A DNA stretch of 64,000 nt from Paenibacillus pasadenensis (GCF_023715725.1 NZ_JAMBOT010000012.1:1-64000), one strand, 5' to 3'; counted from the first letter of the stretch, positions 52,186 to 62,300 are shown. The notes: a model not told the origin generated them from the letters alone. Program-made: numbers and translations.

Positions 52186-55100
52186 TTAATTGCCGGTCAT
52201 ATCGTACAATCTCGTTTTGCCGCTAATTAAACGATCAAAAGCGACCATCGCGTACATCGCCTGATCTGTAGCCATTCCATCGACATTGCCGGGTTTTGCG
52301 CCGCCGTTATCCTTGCCGCCTGGCTTGATATGATAAAAGCCTCCGCCAGACGCCGCAAAGCTGAGAAGCGCGCTAACCGCAGAATCCCCGTTTTTAACGA
52401 ACCGGGAGTCCGTATGCGGGTTAATGCCTATACTTGCCAAAGCAACGATGACCTGCGAGACACTCTCCGAATTCGCCGCATTGCGGCTGGCGAAACCGCC
52501 GTCCGCCTGCTGAACGGATGATAGCCAGGAAACCGCGCTTTCAACGGCGGCTTGAACATTCGGATTCATGCGGTAATATGGCGCCAGACTTTGAATCGCC
52601 ATTGCCGTTACATCCGGGTCAGCCTCGGACGGATTAACGCCGAGCGCCCAGCCGCCTCCCGCAAGCTTCCGGTTCAAAATAAAGTCCACCAGCTGCGCTC
52701 TAGTCGTCTGGTTTTTTACATTAGGAACAGACGAAATGTCGTACTGCTTGCTGTCGAGCGCGATAAGCGCAAAGATCGGTCCGTTAATGCCCTGTTTGGT
52801 TAAGGCGTCAAAATCGGCGAGCTTTTCCAGCAGGTTATAGCCCGCAACGTTTTTCACGTCACGGCCGATTGCCGTCAGCGCAACAATTGCCCGGCTGTAT
52901 TCCGTATACTTCACGCTGTGAAGTACACCGGAGCTTTCTTTTAACTCCTTTTCCATGTTGGCATAGTAACGGTCAAAATAAGCCTGCGGAACTTCAGCGC
53001 CGGAGCGCGCCAGCCCGAATACTGTCCACTCCCCGCCAAGCGTCGAGACCGAAGGGTTTGGAACCGTTTCTTGCAAATAACTTGCGCTTAAGGAAAGCTG
53101 TTCTTTGATCGTTTTATTTATTTCGGGCTCAGCCGGCTTCTCTGGAGCAGAGGCTTTATAATTGATGGCCCGGATGGCGACGACCGCCGCCATCTCGCGC
53201 GTTACGCTGCCGGACGGATCAAACGCTCCGCCGTATCCCGTCATTAGACCAAGCGCTACGCTGGTTTGAACCGCAGCCTTTGCCCAAGATGCAACCCGAT
53301 TCAAATCTTTAATCACAGGCGGATTCACAGCCGATTGTGCGTCAAGCGCGCGAACGATCATCGCTGCTATCTGCTCCCGGGTTATCGTATCGTTCGGGTT
53401 AAAATTCGACTGGTACCCGGTAATGATGCCAGCCCGGTGCGCGGCATAAACGTAAGGCGCAAACCATGCGTCGCGCGGCACGTCTGTGAATATTCCGCTT
53501 CCGTCAGCCCCCGAATCGGTGTTTAAACCAAGTCCAACTGCCATCAGCTTGGCGAATTCAGCTCTTGTAACGCTTGTTTTAGGACTAAGCTTGCCGCCGC
53601 TGCCTTGCACGATGTTTTGGCCAACCGCTTTTTTCATCGCGTCCAGCGCCCATGACGAAATATGGCTTGCATCCGAATAGGATTGTCCAAGATCAAGCTC
53701 CGGGCTGGAGTCTTCATTGCTGGCCGCACGAACGTTATAGGTTACAAAAGAGGTAAAATGATTGGTGCGAATAACAAGGTCATTGCCAGAAATAAAAGCG
53801 TAGGTGATTTTTCCGGCTCCGTTGTTCGCCTGAAGAGCGCTGGCCTCAGATTCGTACATCTGGATTGGCGTGAACTGCCCGCCTTCGATGAAGCCGGCAA
53901 GCTGGCCCTTCCCTCCCTTGATCGTAAGTGTCACGGGACGATCGAACAGGAAGGAGCTCATTTCAGCGCCCATTACAAAAGCGTGCTGGATTTTATCCAG
54001 AGCTTCATTTTTTGAAATATTTCTTTGAATGAGCTGATTCAGCTCTGCACTCTTCGTATCCAAAGCCGTGAAAAGCTCGATGCTGTCATTTCCAGTCGTA
54101 ACCTTTGTCCCTGGCTCAACGCTGAAAACAAGATTCCCTTTGTTAGCGGTCAGCTGCGGCAGTCCGTCCCTGACATCGCCGACATGAACGCTTACTTTTC
54201 GTGCGTCAACCGGGATGTTGAGCGTAAACCGTTCCGTTCCCTGTGCTGGCTTGGACAGGTGCAAAACATAGTCTTGCTGGATTGGCACATCAATCATTTT
54301 GTCAGTAACAGACGGTCCAGTGCCAGATTCAGGTTGTCCCGGTGGCGTGCCGCCCGGACCCGGTCCGTTCGGATATTGTCCCAAGTCGGCTCCAAGGTTC
54401 AGAGTGTAGCGCCAGGCAACAATGTCTCCTGGTTTCAGTGCGTATTCCCCGGCGCTGTAATCGGGATATACGCCATTAACGGAATACATCCAACCGCTTT
54501 CCTCACCCCGGTCAAATTCGCTCAACCCATCAATTCCTTGAACATACAGACTGCCGCCAGAACCACTCCATTGAACTTTCCCCGGCAGCGCGCGGTTTAA
54601 CAGGGAGAATGCCGTATCACCTGCCTGAAGCTCGGTTTTGGTGGATGGAAGAATTGTGCCCTTTAAAATGTCACCCGTAACGGATAACGTTGCATACTCG
54701 GTTACCGGTTCGCCGCCATTTCCAGGAGGGTTAACCGGCGGTTGCTCCGGGCCTTCTCCTCCTCCTGGAGGGTCAACCGGCGGCTGCTCTGGGCCTTCCC
54801 CACCTCCTGGAGGATCAACCGGCGGCTGCTCCGGGCCTTCCCCACCTCCTGGAGGATCAACCGGCGGCTGCTCTGGGCCTTCCCCACCTCCCGGAGGATC
54901 AACCGACAGTTTTTCCGCTACCCGAAGCTGCTGCTGAGCCGGAATTAGGCTAGGCGCTTTATCCGCCTGATAGCCGGTTACTTCCATTGTATAATCGCCA
55001 GCTGCAACTATACCGCTGTTAAACAAAGCTTCACCGTTTGCATAGGTGTCCATCGTAACGGTGCCGATTTTCACCTGGACGCCTGCCGCAGGCACAGAGG

Positions 55101-56535
55101 CTGGCGCGCTTCCGCCATTCGGTGACGAAAGAGCACGAACCGTCACTTTGAACGGCTCTCCAGCTTTAGGCTCGGCAGGAGTTACTTGAATCGAATCTAT
55201 AGGCAGCGTGTCCGCGCCAGCATAATAAACAACGATTTTATCGTTTGCTCTCAGTTGGTTTACGCCAATAGCTGCAGTCGGGAATACCCAAGCGCCATCG
55301 CGATAGATGATATATTTCCAGCCATCCGAGCCGCCGTATGTACCAGCGTTAATTCCATTCAAAGATGAAACAAATTTACCGGACGACGAATTGGATACAG
55401 TGAACGGAATTCCAGCTGTGTTGAGCATTCCCTCTACTGTATCGAGCGCATAAAACCCAATTGATTCTCCTGAAGCGACCTGACCTTCCGGTCCCTCTAT
55501 CTGAACAGTAACGGCTTGCGTTTGGCGTTCTCCAAAATCGTACAGACGCTGTTGTTTTCCTTCTTTAAAAGCAGCGTAAGCCACGAGAGCCTGAATCGCT
55601 TGCTCCGTTGCCATTGAGTTCGGGCCGCCGGTCAGCTTGCTCAAAAACGATCCATTGGCATGCCGATACTTGAGTAAATTTTGCAAAAGGTTCACGCCAT
55701 TTTTCGTAAACCGTACATCAGTCGGATCGATTCCGGCAGAGGTTAAACCGATAATGGCCTGTGACACACTTTCGCTTGAGGTTGAGCCCCAAGCGGTATA
55801 ACCGCCTGCCTGGGTTTGATTGGCGGAAAGCCAACTCGCTATTTTCCCAATTGCAGCTTCAACCTCAGGCTGTGCTGAATACGGCGCAAGTGAAATGAGC
55901 GCCATCGCCGTTATGTCTGGATCGCTGGTCCCGGTTCCTAACGCTAACCCTCCGTCTGCTACAGGTTTGTTCTGTCTTTCAATTAGCTTTTGAACCAGCT
56001 TTTGGCGGTTCCACTCTGCGTTTTCCGGCACCAGGTAGCTACCGCTATCGAGCGCAATTAAGGCGTATATAAAATTATTTGTCGTAGCATTTTGTATCCC
56101 CGTATGGTTATACAAACGTTCAATTAAATTAAATCCGGCAAACTTGGAAGCATCCTGGCCTGCGGCTGTGAGAGCAAGCGATATTCGCGCGTAATCGGTT
56201 GCGGCATTATAGGTTCCATTTTTTGAAATGAGCTGTCCTTGAAGACCGGACAAATAACTCTGAGGAACCGGTTTTTCCGCTGTAGAAAGAGCAACGGCCT
56301 GCCAATCGCCGACTCCTCCAAGACCAAGCGTCCATGCCGCAGCCCCTTCAATCGCCGCCTTAACCTCCGCAAGCAACGGATCATTAATTCCTTGCTGTAA
56401 ATCTGACGTTGAAACGGACGCTCTTATCGATTCACTACTGGCAAAAACTTGCCCCAACGAGGAGAAAAGCATAGCAAGCGAGAGAAACAGAGATAGAATT
56501 GCTTTTACCGTTACCTTCTTTGTTGAAACTTTCAT
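52186..56535 (-). CDS. Giant SLH-anchored transcobalamin-like protein with two toroid and two DUF4430 domains
   Basis: A 1449-residue exported protein. After a signal peptide (to about 32) come: toroid 1 with terpenoid-cyclase-type helical repeats (about 40-335; NATTNNFIYALIALDSG, GGYTAWGSTSSESVSQAIIGL), DUF4430 domain 1 (about 340-440; ALDTVEGMLNTAG, GGSDGWKYIIYRDGAW), a Pro/Gly repeat linker (about 545-605), DUF4430 domain 2 (about 615-715; FDRGEESGWMYSVNGVYPDYSAG), a ~200-residue beta region, three SLH repeats (about 945-1120), and toroid 2 (about 1145-1445; GINGPIFALIALDSKQYD, GGGWALGVNPSEADPDVTAMAIQSL). Toroid plus DUF4430 is the domain plan of intrinsic factor and transcobalamin. The cobalamin riboswitch upstream and ECF genes downstream support corrinoid capture at the wall. 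AGAGGGT precedes the ATG. Confidence 0.88.
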   Translation of the reverse strand: MKVSTKKVTVKAILSLFLSLAMLFSSLGQVFASSESIRASVSTSDLQQGINDPLLAEVKAAIEGAAAWTLGLGGVGDWQAVALSTAEKPVPQSYLSGLQGQLISKNGTYNAATDYARISLALTAAGQDASKFAGFNLIERLYNHTGIQNATTNNFIYALIALDSGSYLVPENAEWNRQKLVQKLIERQNKPVADGGLALGTGTSDPDITAMALISLAPYSAQPEVEAAIGKIASWLSANQTQAGGYTAWGSTSSESVSQAIIGLTSAGIDPTDVRFTKNGVNLLQNLLKYRHANGSFLSKLTGGPNSMATEQAIQALVAYAAFKEGKQQRLYDFGERQTQAVTVQIEGPEGQVASGESIGFYALDTVEGMLNTAGIPFTVSNSSSGKFVSSLNGINAGTYGGSDGWKYIIYRDGAWVFPTAAIGVNQLRANDKIVVYYAGADTLPIDSIQVTPAEPKAGEPFKVTVRALSSPNGGSAPASVPAAGVQVKIGTVTMDTYANGEALFNSGIVAAGDYTMEVTGYQADKAPSLIPAQQQLRVAEKLSVDPPGGGEGPEQPPVDPPGGGEGPEQPPVDPPGGGEGPEQPPVDPPGGGEGPEQPPVNPPGNGGEPVTEYATLSVTGDILKGTILPSTKTELQAGDTAFSLLNRALPGKVQWSGSGGSLYVQGIDGLSEFDRGEESGWMYSVNGVYPDYSAGEYALKPGDIVAWRYTLNLGADLGQYPNGPGPGGTPPGQPESGTGPSVTDKMIDVPIQQDYVLHLSKPAQGTERFTLNIPVDARKVSVHVGDVRDGLPQLTANKGNLVFSVEPGTKVTTGNDSIELFTALDTKSAELNQLIQRNISKNEALDKIQHAFVMGAEMSSFLFDRPVTLTIKGGKGQLAGFIEGGQFTPIQMYESEASALQANNGAGKITYAFISGNDLVIRTNHFTSFVTYNVRAASNEDSSPELDLGQSYSDASHISSWALDAMKKAVGQNIVQGSGGKLSPKTSVTRAEFAKLMAVGLGLNTDSGADGSGIFTDVPRDAWFAPYVYAAHRAGIITGYQSNFNPNDTITREQIAAMIVRALDAQSAVNPPVIKDLNRVASWAKAAVQTSVALGLMTGYGGAFDPSGSVTREMAAVVAIRAINYKASAPEKPAEPEINKTIKEQLSLSASYLQETVPNPSVSTLGGEWTVFGLARSGAEVPQAYFDRYYANMEKELKESSGVLHSVKYTEYSRAIVALTAIGRDVKNVAGYNLLEKLADFDALTKQGINGPIFALIALDSKQYDISSVPNVKNQTTRAQLVDFILNRKLAGGGWALGVNPSEADPDVTAMAIQSLAPYYRMNPNVQAAVESAVSWLSSVQQADGGFASRNAANSESVSQVIVALASIGINPHTDSRFVKNGDSAVSALLSFAASGGGFYHIKPGGKDNGGAKPGNVDGMATDQAMYAMVAFDRLISGKTRLYDMTGN
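54724..54903 (-). repeat. Tandem 42-base repeats encoding a Pro/Gly linker
   Basis: Just over four in-frame copies of a 42-base unit encode VDPPGGGEGPEQPP. Synonymous differences (CTCCGGG vs CTCTGGG) alternate from copy to copy, so an 84-base pair of units was probably duplicated. The repeat is a flexible linker between the two DUF4430 domains. Confidence 0.9.
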
Positions 56536-56572
56536 AAGTACCCTCTTTCTGTCTTCGTGTCCGAAATAAAAC

Positions 56573-56601
56573 AAAAAAACCGCCCTGAAAAAGGGCGGTT
56601 T
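56573..56601 (-). terminator. Riboswitch-linked terminator (expression platform)
   Basis: AAACCGCCCT-TTTTC-AGGGCGGTTT followed by a run of seven T on the minus strand. It lies between the cobalamin aptamer and the first gene of the operon, so B12 binding would be expected to favour it and stop transcription. Confidence 0.8.
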
Positions 56602-56727
56602 GAACAAACAGCGGCGCGCGCTGAAAGTATTCGAAATTACACACTACCAAAATTAGAACCATGCACAACTGCATGCGCATGCTCTCCCTTTCAATTCTCA
56701 CCCCCCGAAGAATTAAGAAGATTTCAC

Positions 56728-56912
56728 GTTAAGGCAGGTCTCCTGGCTCATGAGTCAACGCTTCTCTACCCTTCCCAGTTTCAACTTTCAACCAGTGGCG
56801 TTCTAGAGTCGCTCGTCAATTACAGTGGCGGGACCGCGCCGGATTTTAACCGGACTTCCCTTTTAAGCAGATTTGCATGCCGAGTAGCAAAATAACAAAC
56901 CTGCACCTTAAC
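56728..56912 (-). ncRNA. Cobalamin (vitamin B12) riboswitch aptamer
   Basis: On the minus strand the conserved elements appear in order: AAGGTGCAGGTTTG, the GGGAAGTCCGGT..AAATCCGGCGCGG core, CCCGCCACTGTAA, and the closing B12-box GAGCCAGGAGACCTGCC, bounded by a GTTAAGG/CCTTAAC stem. This matches the AdoCbl class. It precedes a terminator and an operon for a surface corrinoid-binding protein and ECF transporter, all of which would be repressed by B12. Confidence 0.96.
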
Positions 56913-56939
56913 GGATTTAATTATTAAATTGTCCAGTAC

Positions 56940-56968
56940 ATCATAACGGCTATCCAATAGGTTGTCTA
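56940..56968 (-). promoter_or_regulatory. Promoter of the riboswitch operon
   Basis: TAGACA (56963-56968) and TATGAT (56940-56945) are 17 bases apart on the minus strand. The start would be near 56933, just ahead of the aptamer. The 520-base stretch without a gene (56536-57056) thus holds promoter, riboswitch and terminator. Confidence 0.65.
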
Positions 56969-57015
56969 TGACATTTGCCAATGGTTAAGAGTACGACCTG
57001 CAATGCAAATTAAAA

Positions 57016-57047
57016 ACCAGAACCCTTGAGCTTCAAAAGGTTCCGGT
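57016..57047 (-). terminator. Terminator of the anchored secreted protein gene
   Basis: ACCAGAACC/GGTTCCGGT stem with one wobble pair and a T-run on the minus strand, 10 bases after the stop. Confidence 0.75.
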
Positions 57048-57056
57048 CTTTGGTTA

Positions 57057-57611
57057 TCATTTAGCTGGCTTCCTCTTCTTTCTAATGCTAAGAGCGATTA
57101 AAACACTCGTTACAATAAAAGCAGTTATACCAATAATGGTACCAGTTATGGAAGGAATAGCTTTTTTATCGACACTTTTATCTGGCAGCATCAATTTCTT
57201 TTCTTTCCAATAAGCCAGCTCTTCCTTCGCTTCAGCGACAGGCCTCGTCGGGGAACATAACGGATTTATCCATTTTTCATTTTCCCGTTTCAAAAAAACC
57301 AAATATTCTTTTCCGATTGAGCCAGACTCAATCAGCCTTCCCCAACTGGGATCCTCGTCAATCGTAATTGTACGCTCCCGAACGCCCTTATAGCTTTGTT
57401 TAACCGTCAGTTTCACTTTTCTGCTGCTTTCATTTTTGAAAATAAAATTACTGTCGATTTTTTCCACCACACCAACAATAATGCCGTCATATTTCTGGTA
57501 TGCTCTTTCCTTGGATGGGATCTCTTCGCAGGACAGGGCATAAACCTGAGAAGATGGGAACGTCGAAAAAAATACCAGGAACATAGTCAGCAATAGTACT
57601 AGTTTTTTCAT
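57057..57611 (-). CDS. Secreted, membrane-anchored protein, possibly NTR/TIMP-like
   Basis: A 184-residue protein with an N-terminal signal peptide (KKLVLLLTMFLVFFSTFPSSQVYA), an outer domain with two cysteines (LSCEEI at the mature N-terminus; NPLCSPTRP near 118), and a C-terminal membrane helix (GTIIGITAFIVTSVLIALSI) with a basic tail. A Cys next to the mature N-terminus, then DGIIVGVVEKI and YLVFLK, recall netrin/TIMP-like (NTR) folds; this is a loose resemblance. GGGGG lies before the ATG. Function unknown. Confidence 0.72.
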   Translation of the reverse strand: MKKLVLLLTMFLVFFSTFPSSQVYALSCEEIPSKERAYQKYDGIIVGVVEKIDSNFIFKNESSRKVKLTVKQSYKGVRERTITIDEDPSWGRLIESGSIGKEYLVFLKRENEKWINPLCSPTRPVAEAKEELAYWKEKKLMLPDKSVDKKAIPSITGTIIGITAFIVTSVLIALSIRKKRKPAK

Positions 57612-57662
57612 AAAATCCCCCTTTTTTGTAAGGGACGGATTTATTATAGAATAAGTTGCTGA

Positions 57663-59117
57663 TTATGCATGAACTTGTTCCTCTGTTGTCTTTTTCAGTT
57701 TGGAAGCAAGCGGGATCCTCACTTCCCGCACCCATTCATAACATTTATACACGCCGTAACTTTGCAGAAGAATCATGACGGGAATCAAATCCAGACGGTA
57801 TCGTGTTTGAATCTCAATAATCAAATGCGCCCCTGCGTACATCAAAAGTAATGATACGTAAAACAAATGATCTCCATAATTTCGGGATCTCCACAATGCG
57901 ATCATGGCAACTAAACCAAACATGGAAATGAGAACGTATATTGGGCTTTCCCACTTTTTCAACAGTCTTTCCAGCTTCCCTTTGTCAAGCCCCTGTAGGC
58001 TCCAGAAGGCGGACGAGTCCGGGGCTCCCCACATGGCTACTAGCTTTTTCCCCATTAATAACACTACCTCAGGTTTGTGCTCCAAACGCTCCTTAATTCT
58101 AGCCAGCTCAGCCTGATGCCGCTCATCGCCAAATGAATATTGGTTCGCATATCGTGCATCATCCAAATTCCAGCCGCCAATCGTTTCCGCATTCAATCCG
58201 ACCATAAATTTCCAGTATTTATCGCCGCCAAACAAAGAGTTGCTCGTTACGCCTGATGAAATAAGCGAAAAGCTGACCAAATGCTGCACCAAATAAAAAA
58301 CAGCAATGACCCCCGCCAGTCTGGAGGCCGCGGCTATCCCTTGTTTCTTAGGGGATGTCCTCCACTGTCCCCAAAGAATGGGTACAAAAAACAATACGAT
58401 TGCGGCTAGATAGACGATCCCGATTGGACGCATCAGATTACCGACGCTGAACGCGAATCCTGCGAATAAACCGATTAGGATGGAATGAGGCCTTTTTAAC
58501 AGCAGAAAGCAGCCCAATAAAAAGAAAAATATGGAAATATGCTGATTTGTCAACACGGAACACATGATAATATTAGGTATATAAAATAGATAAATCAGCA
58601 TGGCGATTCTTCCGCAAGTTTCATTAAACGCTTTTGAGGCGGAGTAATAGAGAATGACTGCACTTCCAACGCTGAACAGGATATTCAGAAATTTGAGCAC
58701 AAATATCGAGTTTCCAAATAATTTAATGATCAATGCCTCGTACATTGTAAAGCCAAACTGGTAAGGAAAACTCGTAAAGTAGGCGGAATTTCCGAAGGAA
58801 AAGTCACCTGAAACAGCCATTAAAGCCGCGTTGTACATCAAGAGAAAGTCCGATTCCGGCTTTGTCGGGTTCCAAATGATCCAGGTCATTCGTACGGCGA
58901 AGCCGAGCGAGATAAATACGATTAGAAATATTTTGGGACTAATCCTACGGCATGTCCAATGAACCAACAGCAGGACAACGCAGCAGGCGGCACCAAGTGC
59001 AGCTATCGCCTTCCAAACCGTTTCGAAAGTAAAGGTTAAATTGACAAAGGAAGAAATCATTAAGGTCAGAAAAAAAACTCCGCCGACTGCGGAGAGAATC
59101 CGGTTCGAAAACAGCAT
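57663..59117 (-). CDS. GT-C (GT39/ArnT-like) membrane glycosyltransferase
   Basis: A 484-residue protein with about a dozen membrane helices. An Asp in the first outer loop (KPESDFLLMYNAA, near residue 89) is in the place of the catalytic Asp of dolichyl/polyprenyl-phosphate-sugar transferases; MRPIGIVYL and YRLDLIPVMILLQSYG are also seen in this class. It would move sugar from a lipid carrier to a protein or polymer outside the membrane. AAAGGAG lies 5-6 bases before the ATG. Its neighbours do not reveal the acceptor. Confidence 0.85.
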   Translation of the reverse strand: MLFSNRILSAVGGVFFLTLMISSFVNLTFTFETVWKAIAALGAACCVVLLLVHWTCRRISPKIFLIVFISLGFAVRMTWIIWNPTKPESDFLLMYNAALMAVSGDFSFGNSAYFTSFPYQFGFTMYEALIIKLFGNSIFVLKFLNILFSVGSAVILYYSASKAFNETCGRIAMLIYLFYIPNIIMCSVLTNQHISIFFFLLGCFLLLKRPHSILIGLFAGFAFSVGNLMRPIGIVYLAAIVLFFVPILWGQWRTSPKKQGIAAASRLAGVIAVFYLVQHLVSFSLISSGVTSNSLFGGDKYWKFMVGLNAETIGGWNLDDARYANQYSFGDERHQAELARIKERLEHKPEVVLLMGKKLVAMWGAPDSSAFWSLQGLDKGKLERLLKKWESPIYVLISMFGLVAMIALWRSRNYGDHLFYVSLLLMYAGAHLIIEIQTRYRLDLIPVMILLQSYGVYKCYEWVREVRIPLASKLKKTTEEQVHA

Positions 59118-59277
59118 ATTTACTCCTTTGTTTCAAAAATGATTTTAATATTCCAATCAAATTACATCCAGACCGCTTTGTTGATTATACTGGTATATCT
59201 TTGAAAATAAAATGTTTTTTAATAATTTGTTTAAATTCGTTCAACATCAAGGCTCTGCTAGTATGTCAGGAAATGAA

Positions 59278-59327
59278 AAAAGACTGGAGAAAGTTTGGGT
59301 ATAAACCCAAGCAATTTCCAGTCTTTA
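59278..59327 (-). terminator. Terminator of the alpha-galactosidase gene
   Basis: AAAGACTGGA.A...T.TCCAGTCTTT with an inner TTGGGT/ACCCAA pairing and TTTTTT on the minus strand, about 50 bases beyond the stop. Confidence 0.85.
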
Positions 59328-59379
59328 TGCTAATTTTTCATTAAATTCAAGGATTCAACATCTACTCTATTAACAAAAT

Positions 59380-62300
59380 TTATCTGACCTTTTCTGCGAT
59401 TATCTTGAGAAGCACAGTCACAGCCTCTATCCGTGTTGTTTTGGCGTCTGGATTGAATATGTTTGCACCGTTACCTTCAACGATTCCAATCTTTTTCATG
59501 GCTGCGACGGCATCTTTCGCCCACGTTGGGATGTCCTTGTCATCCTTGAAGCCGATCGAGGCGTTCGTTTCCATGGATAATTCTGCAGCATTAGCGATCG
59601 CTACCGCCATTTCGGCGCGGGTAATCGCTGAGTTCGGACGGAAAGTCCCGTCGGCGTACCCTTTCATATAGCCCGCTTGAACAGCTTGCGCGACCAAGCT
59701 TTTTGCCCATGGTCCGATGTTCGCCGCATCATTAAAGAATAGTTCCGTTCCTGTTCCCTGCGGTTTGAATGCATTAATCAGCATCGCTGCGAATTCCGCG
59801 CGTGTCACGGTGTGATTCGGCTTAAATGTTCCGTCGGCGTATCCTTTAATAAGGCCAATGTTTACCGCTTGCTTGATGTTTGCCTCTCCCCAGTGTCCGG
59901 CAATGTCGCTGAAGCGCGTCTCCGACTCCGGATTTTTAGTCGGTTCATCATCGGATTGATCTACTGCGAATACAGCAAACTTCGTAAAATAATCGACCGT
60001 CACGCTAATATTATTCCCACTCACCTTACCGCCATTTACCTTTATCCAGCTTTTCTTTACTTCGTCATAGTAAAAAACAGCCGGCGTTTGATCGCTCTTC
60101 AACTTCGCGGAGTCAAACCTAAAAGTTATCATAATCGGGCTCAAAAAATTTCCCGTGAAGTTTTTCAGAAGCTCGAACACCTTACTGACTGGAACTTCAT
60201 CATTCGCAAGCAGCTTCTGTGTGTCCGTCACCTTCTCAATCGTAATTGTAGCGTCTCTGCCTGTAGCAAGGGCTGGGATCGTGGCCATGATCTCATCGTC
60301 CAAACTAACCTGGCCTGCCTTACCAGCCGGAAGCGTAAGCTTGCCATTCATCGACTTTAAAATTATGTCACTTGGTATCACTGGACCGTCGAATCCACTT
60401 GGCGTTCTGACTTCCACCGTCACGGTATAAGTCACTTTGCTGATGCCATCCTGTGCGGTTACGATTACCTTGCTGCCCGTCCTCAAAGTCGTCGCCTCGG
60501 TTGTTCCGTCGGCATCGTACACCTTAAACGTTGCTCCCTCGGCCAAGGTAATCGCTGCCTTCAGCTCCGCTAGCGTTGTTCCGTTTGGAATGTTCGTTAT
60601 CGTCTCATTCGCCGTTCCGCCCGCGCTCACCGTTCCGATCGTTGAACTCAGAGTGGCGTCTTGGCTTAACGCCGCATTTACCGTCACGGTATAAGTCACT
60701 TTTGTCGTTCCGTCCTGTGCGGTTACGATTACCTTGCTGCCCGTCGTCAAGGTCGTCGCCTCGGTTGTTCCGTCGGCATCGTACACCTTAAACGTTGCTC
60801 CCTCGGCCAGGGTAATCGCTGCCTTCAGCTCCGCTAGCGTTGTTCCGTTTGGAATGTTCGTTATCGTCTCATTCGCCGTTCCGCCCGCGCTTACCGTTCC
60901 GATTGCTGAGGCAAGACTTGTGTCACTGCTTAGTTGTGCATGAATCATTGCATTGGCCCAATCAGCATTATCATATGCTGAGCCATCTCCCCCGTCAGTT
61001 ACAACTAGTAAAAGAAAATTAACTCCTGTGATATCGACATCAATCGTCTTTGCAGGAGTATTAGCAGTCATATGTCCGCTGTCCCACAATTTCTTGCCAT
61101 CCCCATGTACTTCAAACACTACCGAACCATTATTTACGCTATCATCTATTCCAACAACTGATGTGAATTTCGCGTAGCGCCCATCTAATATATAAATTAT
61201 TTTGCATGGAGAATTAGTGCCCAACCCTTTAACATAATTAATCCCATCCAACTTAATCGTTGTTCCATCATTGGAACCTGATCCGCCAACTGTCATATCT
61301 TTTTCTATTGGCCCCCAGGCATGGCTTGAATAACTCCACTCCAAATCGCTAAGATAATGTGTGGGAGCAAACGGAATATTGCTATCTGATAACTTAGGAT
61401 ATACCATTACCGATGTGCTTCCACTAAGCTCTCGCGTATTCCCTGCCTCAATAAACTGTGCAGTTGCACTTAGTTGAGCGTTGATAAAAGAGGAAGCGGC
61501 TGTCGGCGTAATAATCCATTCAATCGTAACTGTTTCGCCTACCTCTATAACCTCAAATGTATTACTCGACGCCGCTTCCGCTATCCAGCCTGCAGGGAGC
61601 TGAATATTAGCTGTTACATCGCGAATAGGGACGAGACCGTCATTTTTCAATACGGATGTAAGCTGAACCGGGTCTTCAGATATAACAACTGGATTTGTTG
61701 AGAGAGAGATATCCAAAGATCCGATGGCTTCATCAATAGTTGTTGGAGTAACTTTAAGCAAAGCTGCACCATGCGATGGAACTACAACAGAGTAACGATC
61801 AGAAAAAGTGCCGATATTAGAACGTGTCCATAGATTTCGAACGTTATTTAGTTGAGGCAGTTGAACATCTGAAAAATCAAAGGATATTTTGGTTTCTTGT
61901 GCCGTCCGATTGAACAGCGCGATATATTTCTCTCCGTTCCCTGCATCCGAGACCCACTTGGTAATATTGTTCTGGTCGTAAAAGGCGCGCTGATTATCGC
62001 CTGTCTGGTTGACAGCCAGAACCTCAGGATTGGTTAGGACGTCAAGGGTGAAATCGTCGTTCGACAGTGCCCTCGGGTCGCCGCCCATGATAAGCGGAGA
62101 GCGGGCTATGGCATGCAGCGTCATTGACGTGTATATTTCATCTTTGGTTAACAGGCTCTGCCTGATCTCTCCCCAAGTGCTGCTTCGTATCTTACCAAAG
62201 GGAAGCATGTCCAAATCTATCCATGCGCCTTCGCCAGCATAGCTCGCGAATTTTTTGGCAGGATCAAACTGCTTGTTGGTATCGTTCCAGTTGTCCCATA

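Noticed and set aside
54724..54903. Short regular repeats considered as a CRISPR array
   Set aside because: Units are contiguous without spacers, stay in frame and encode a Pro/Gly linker; no cas genes are present.
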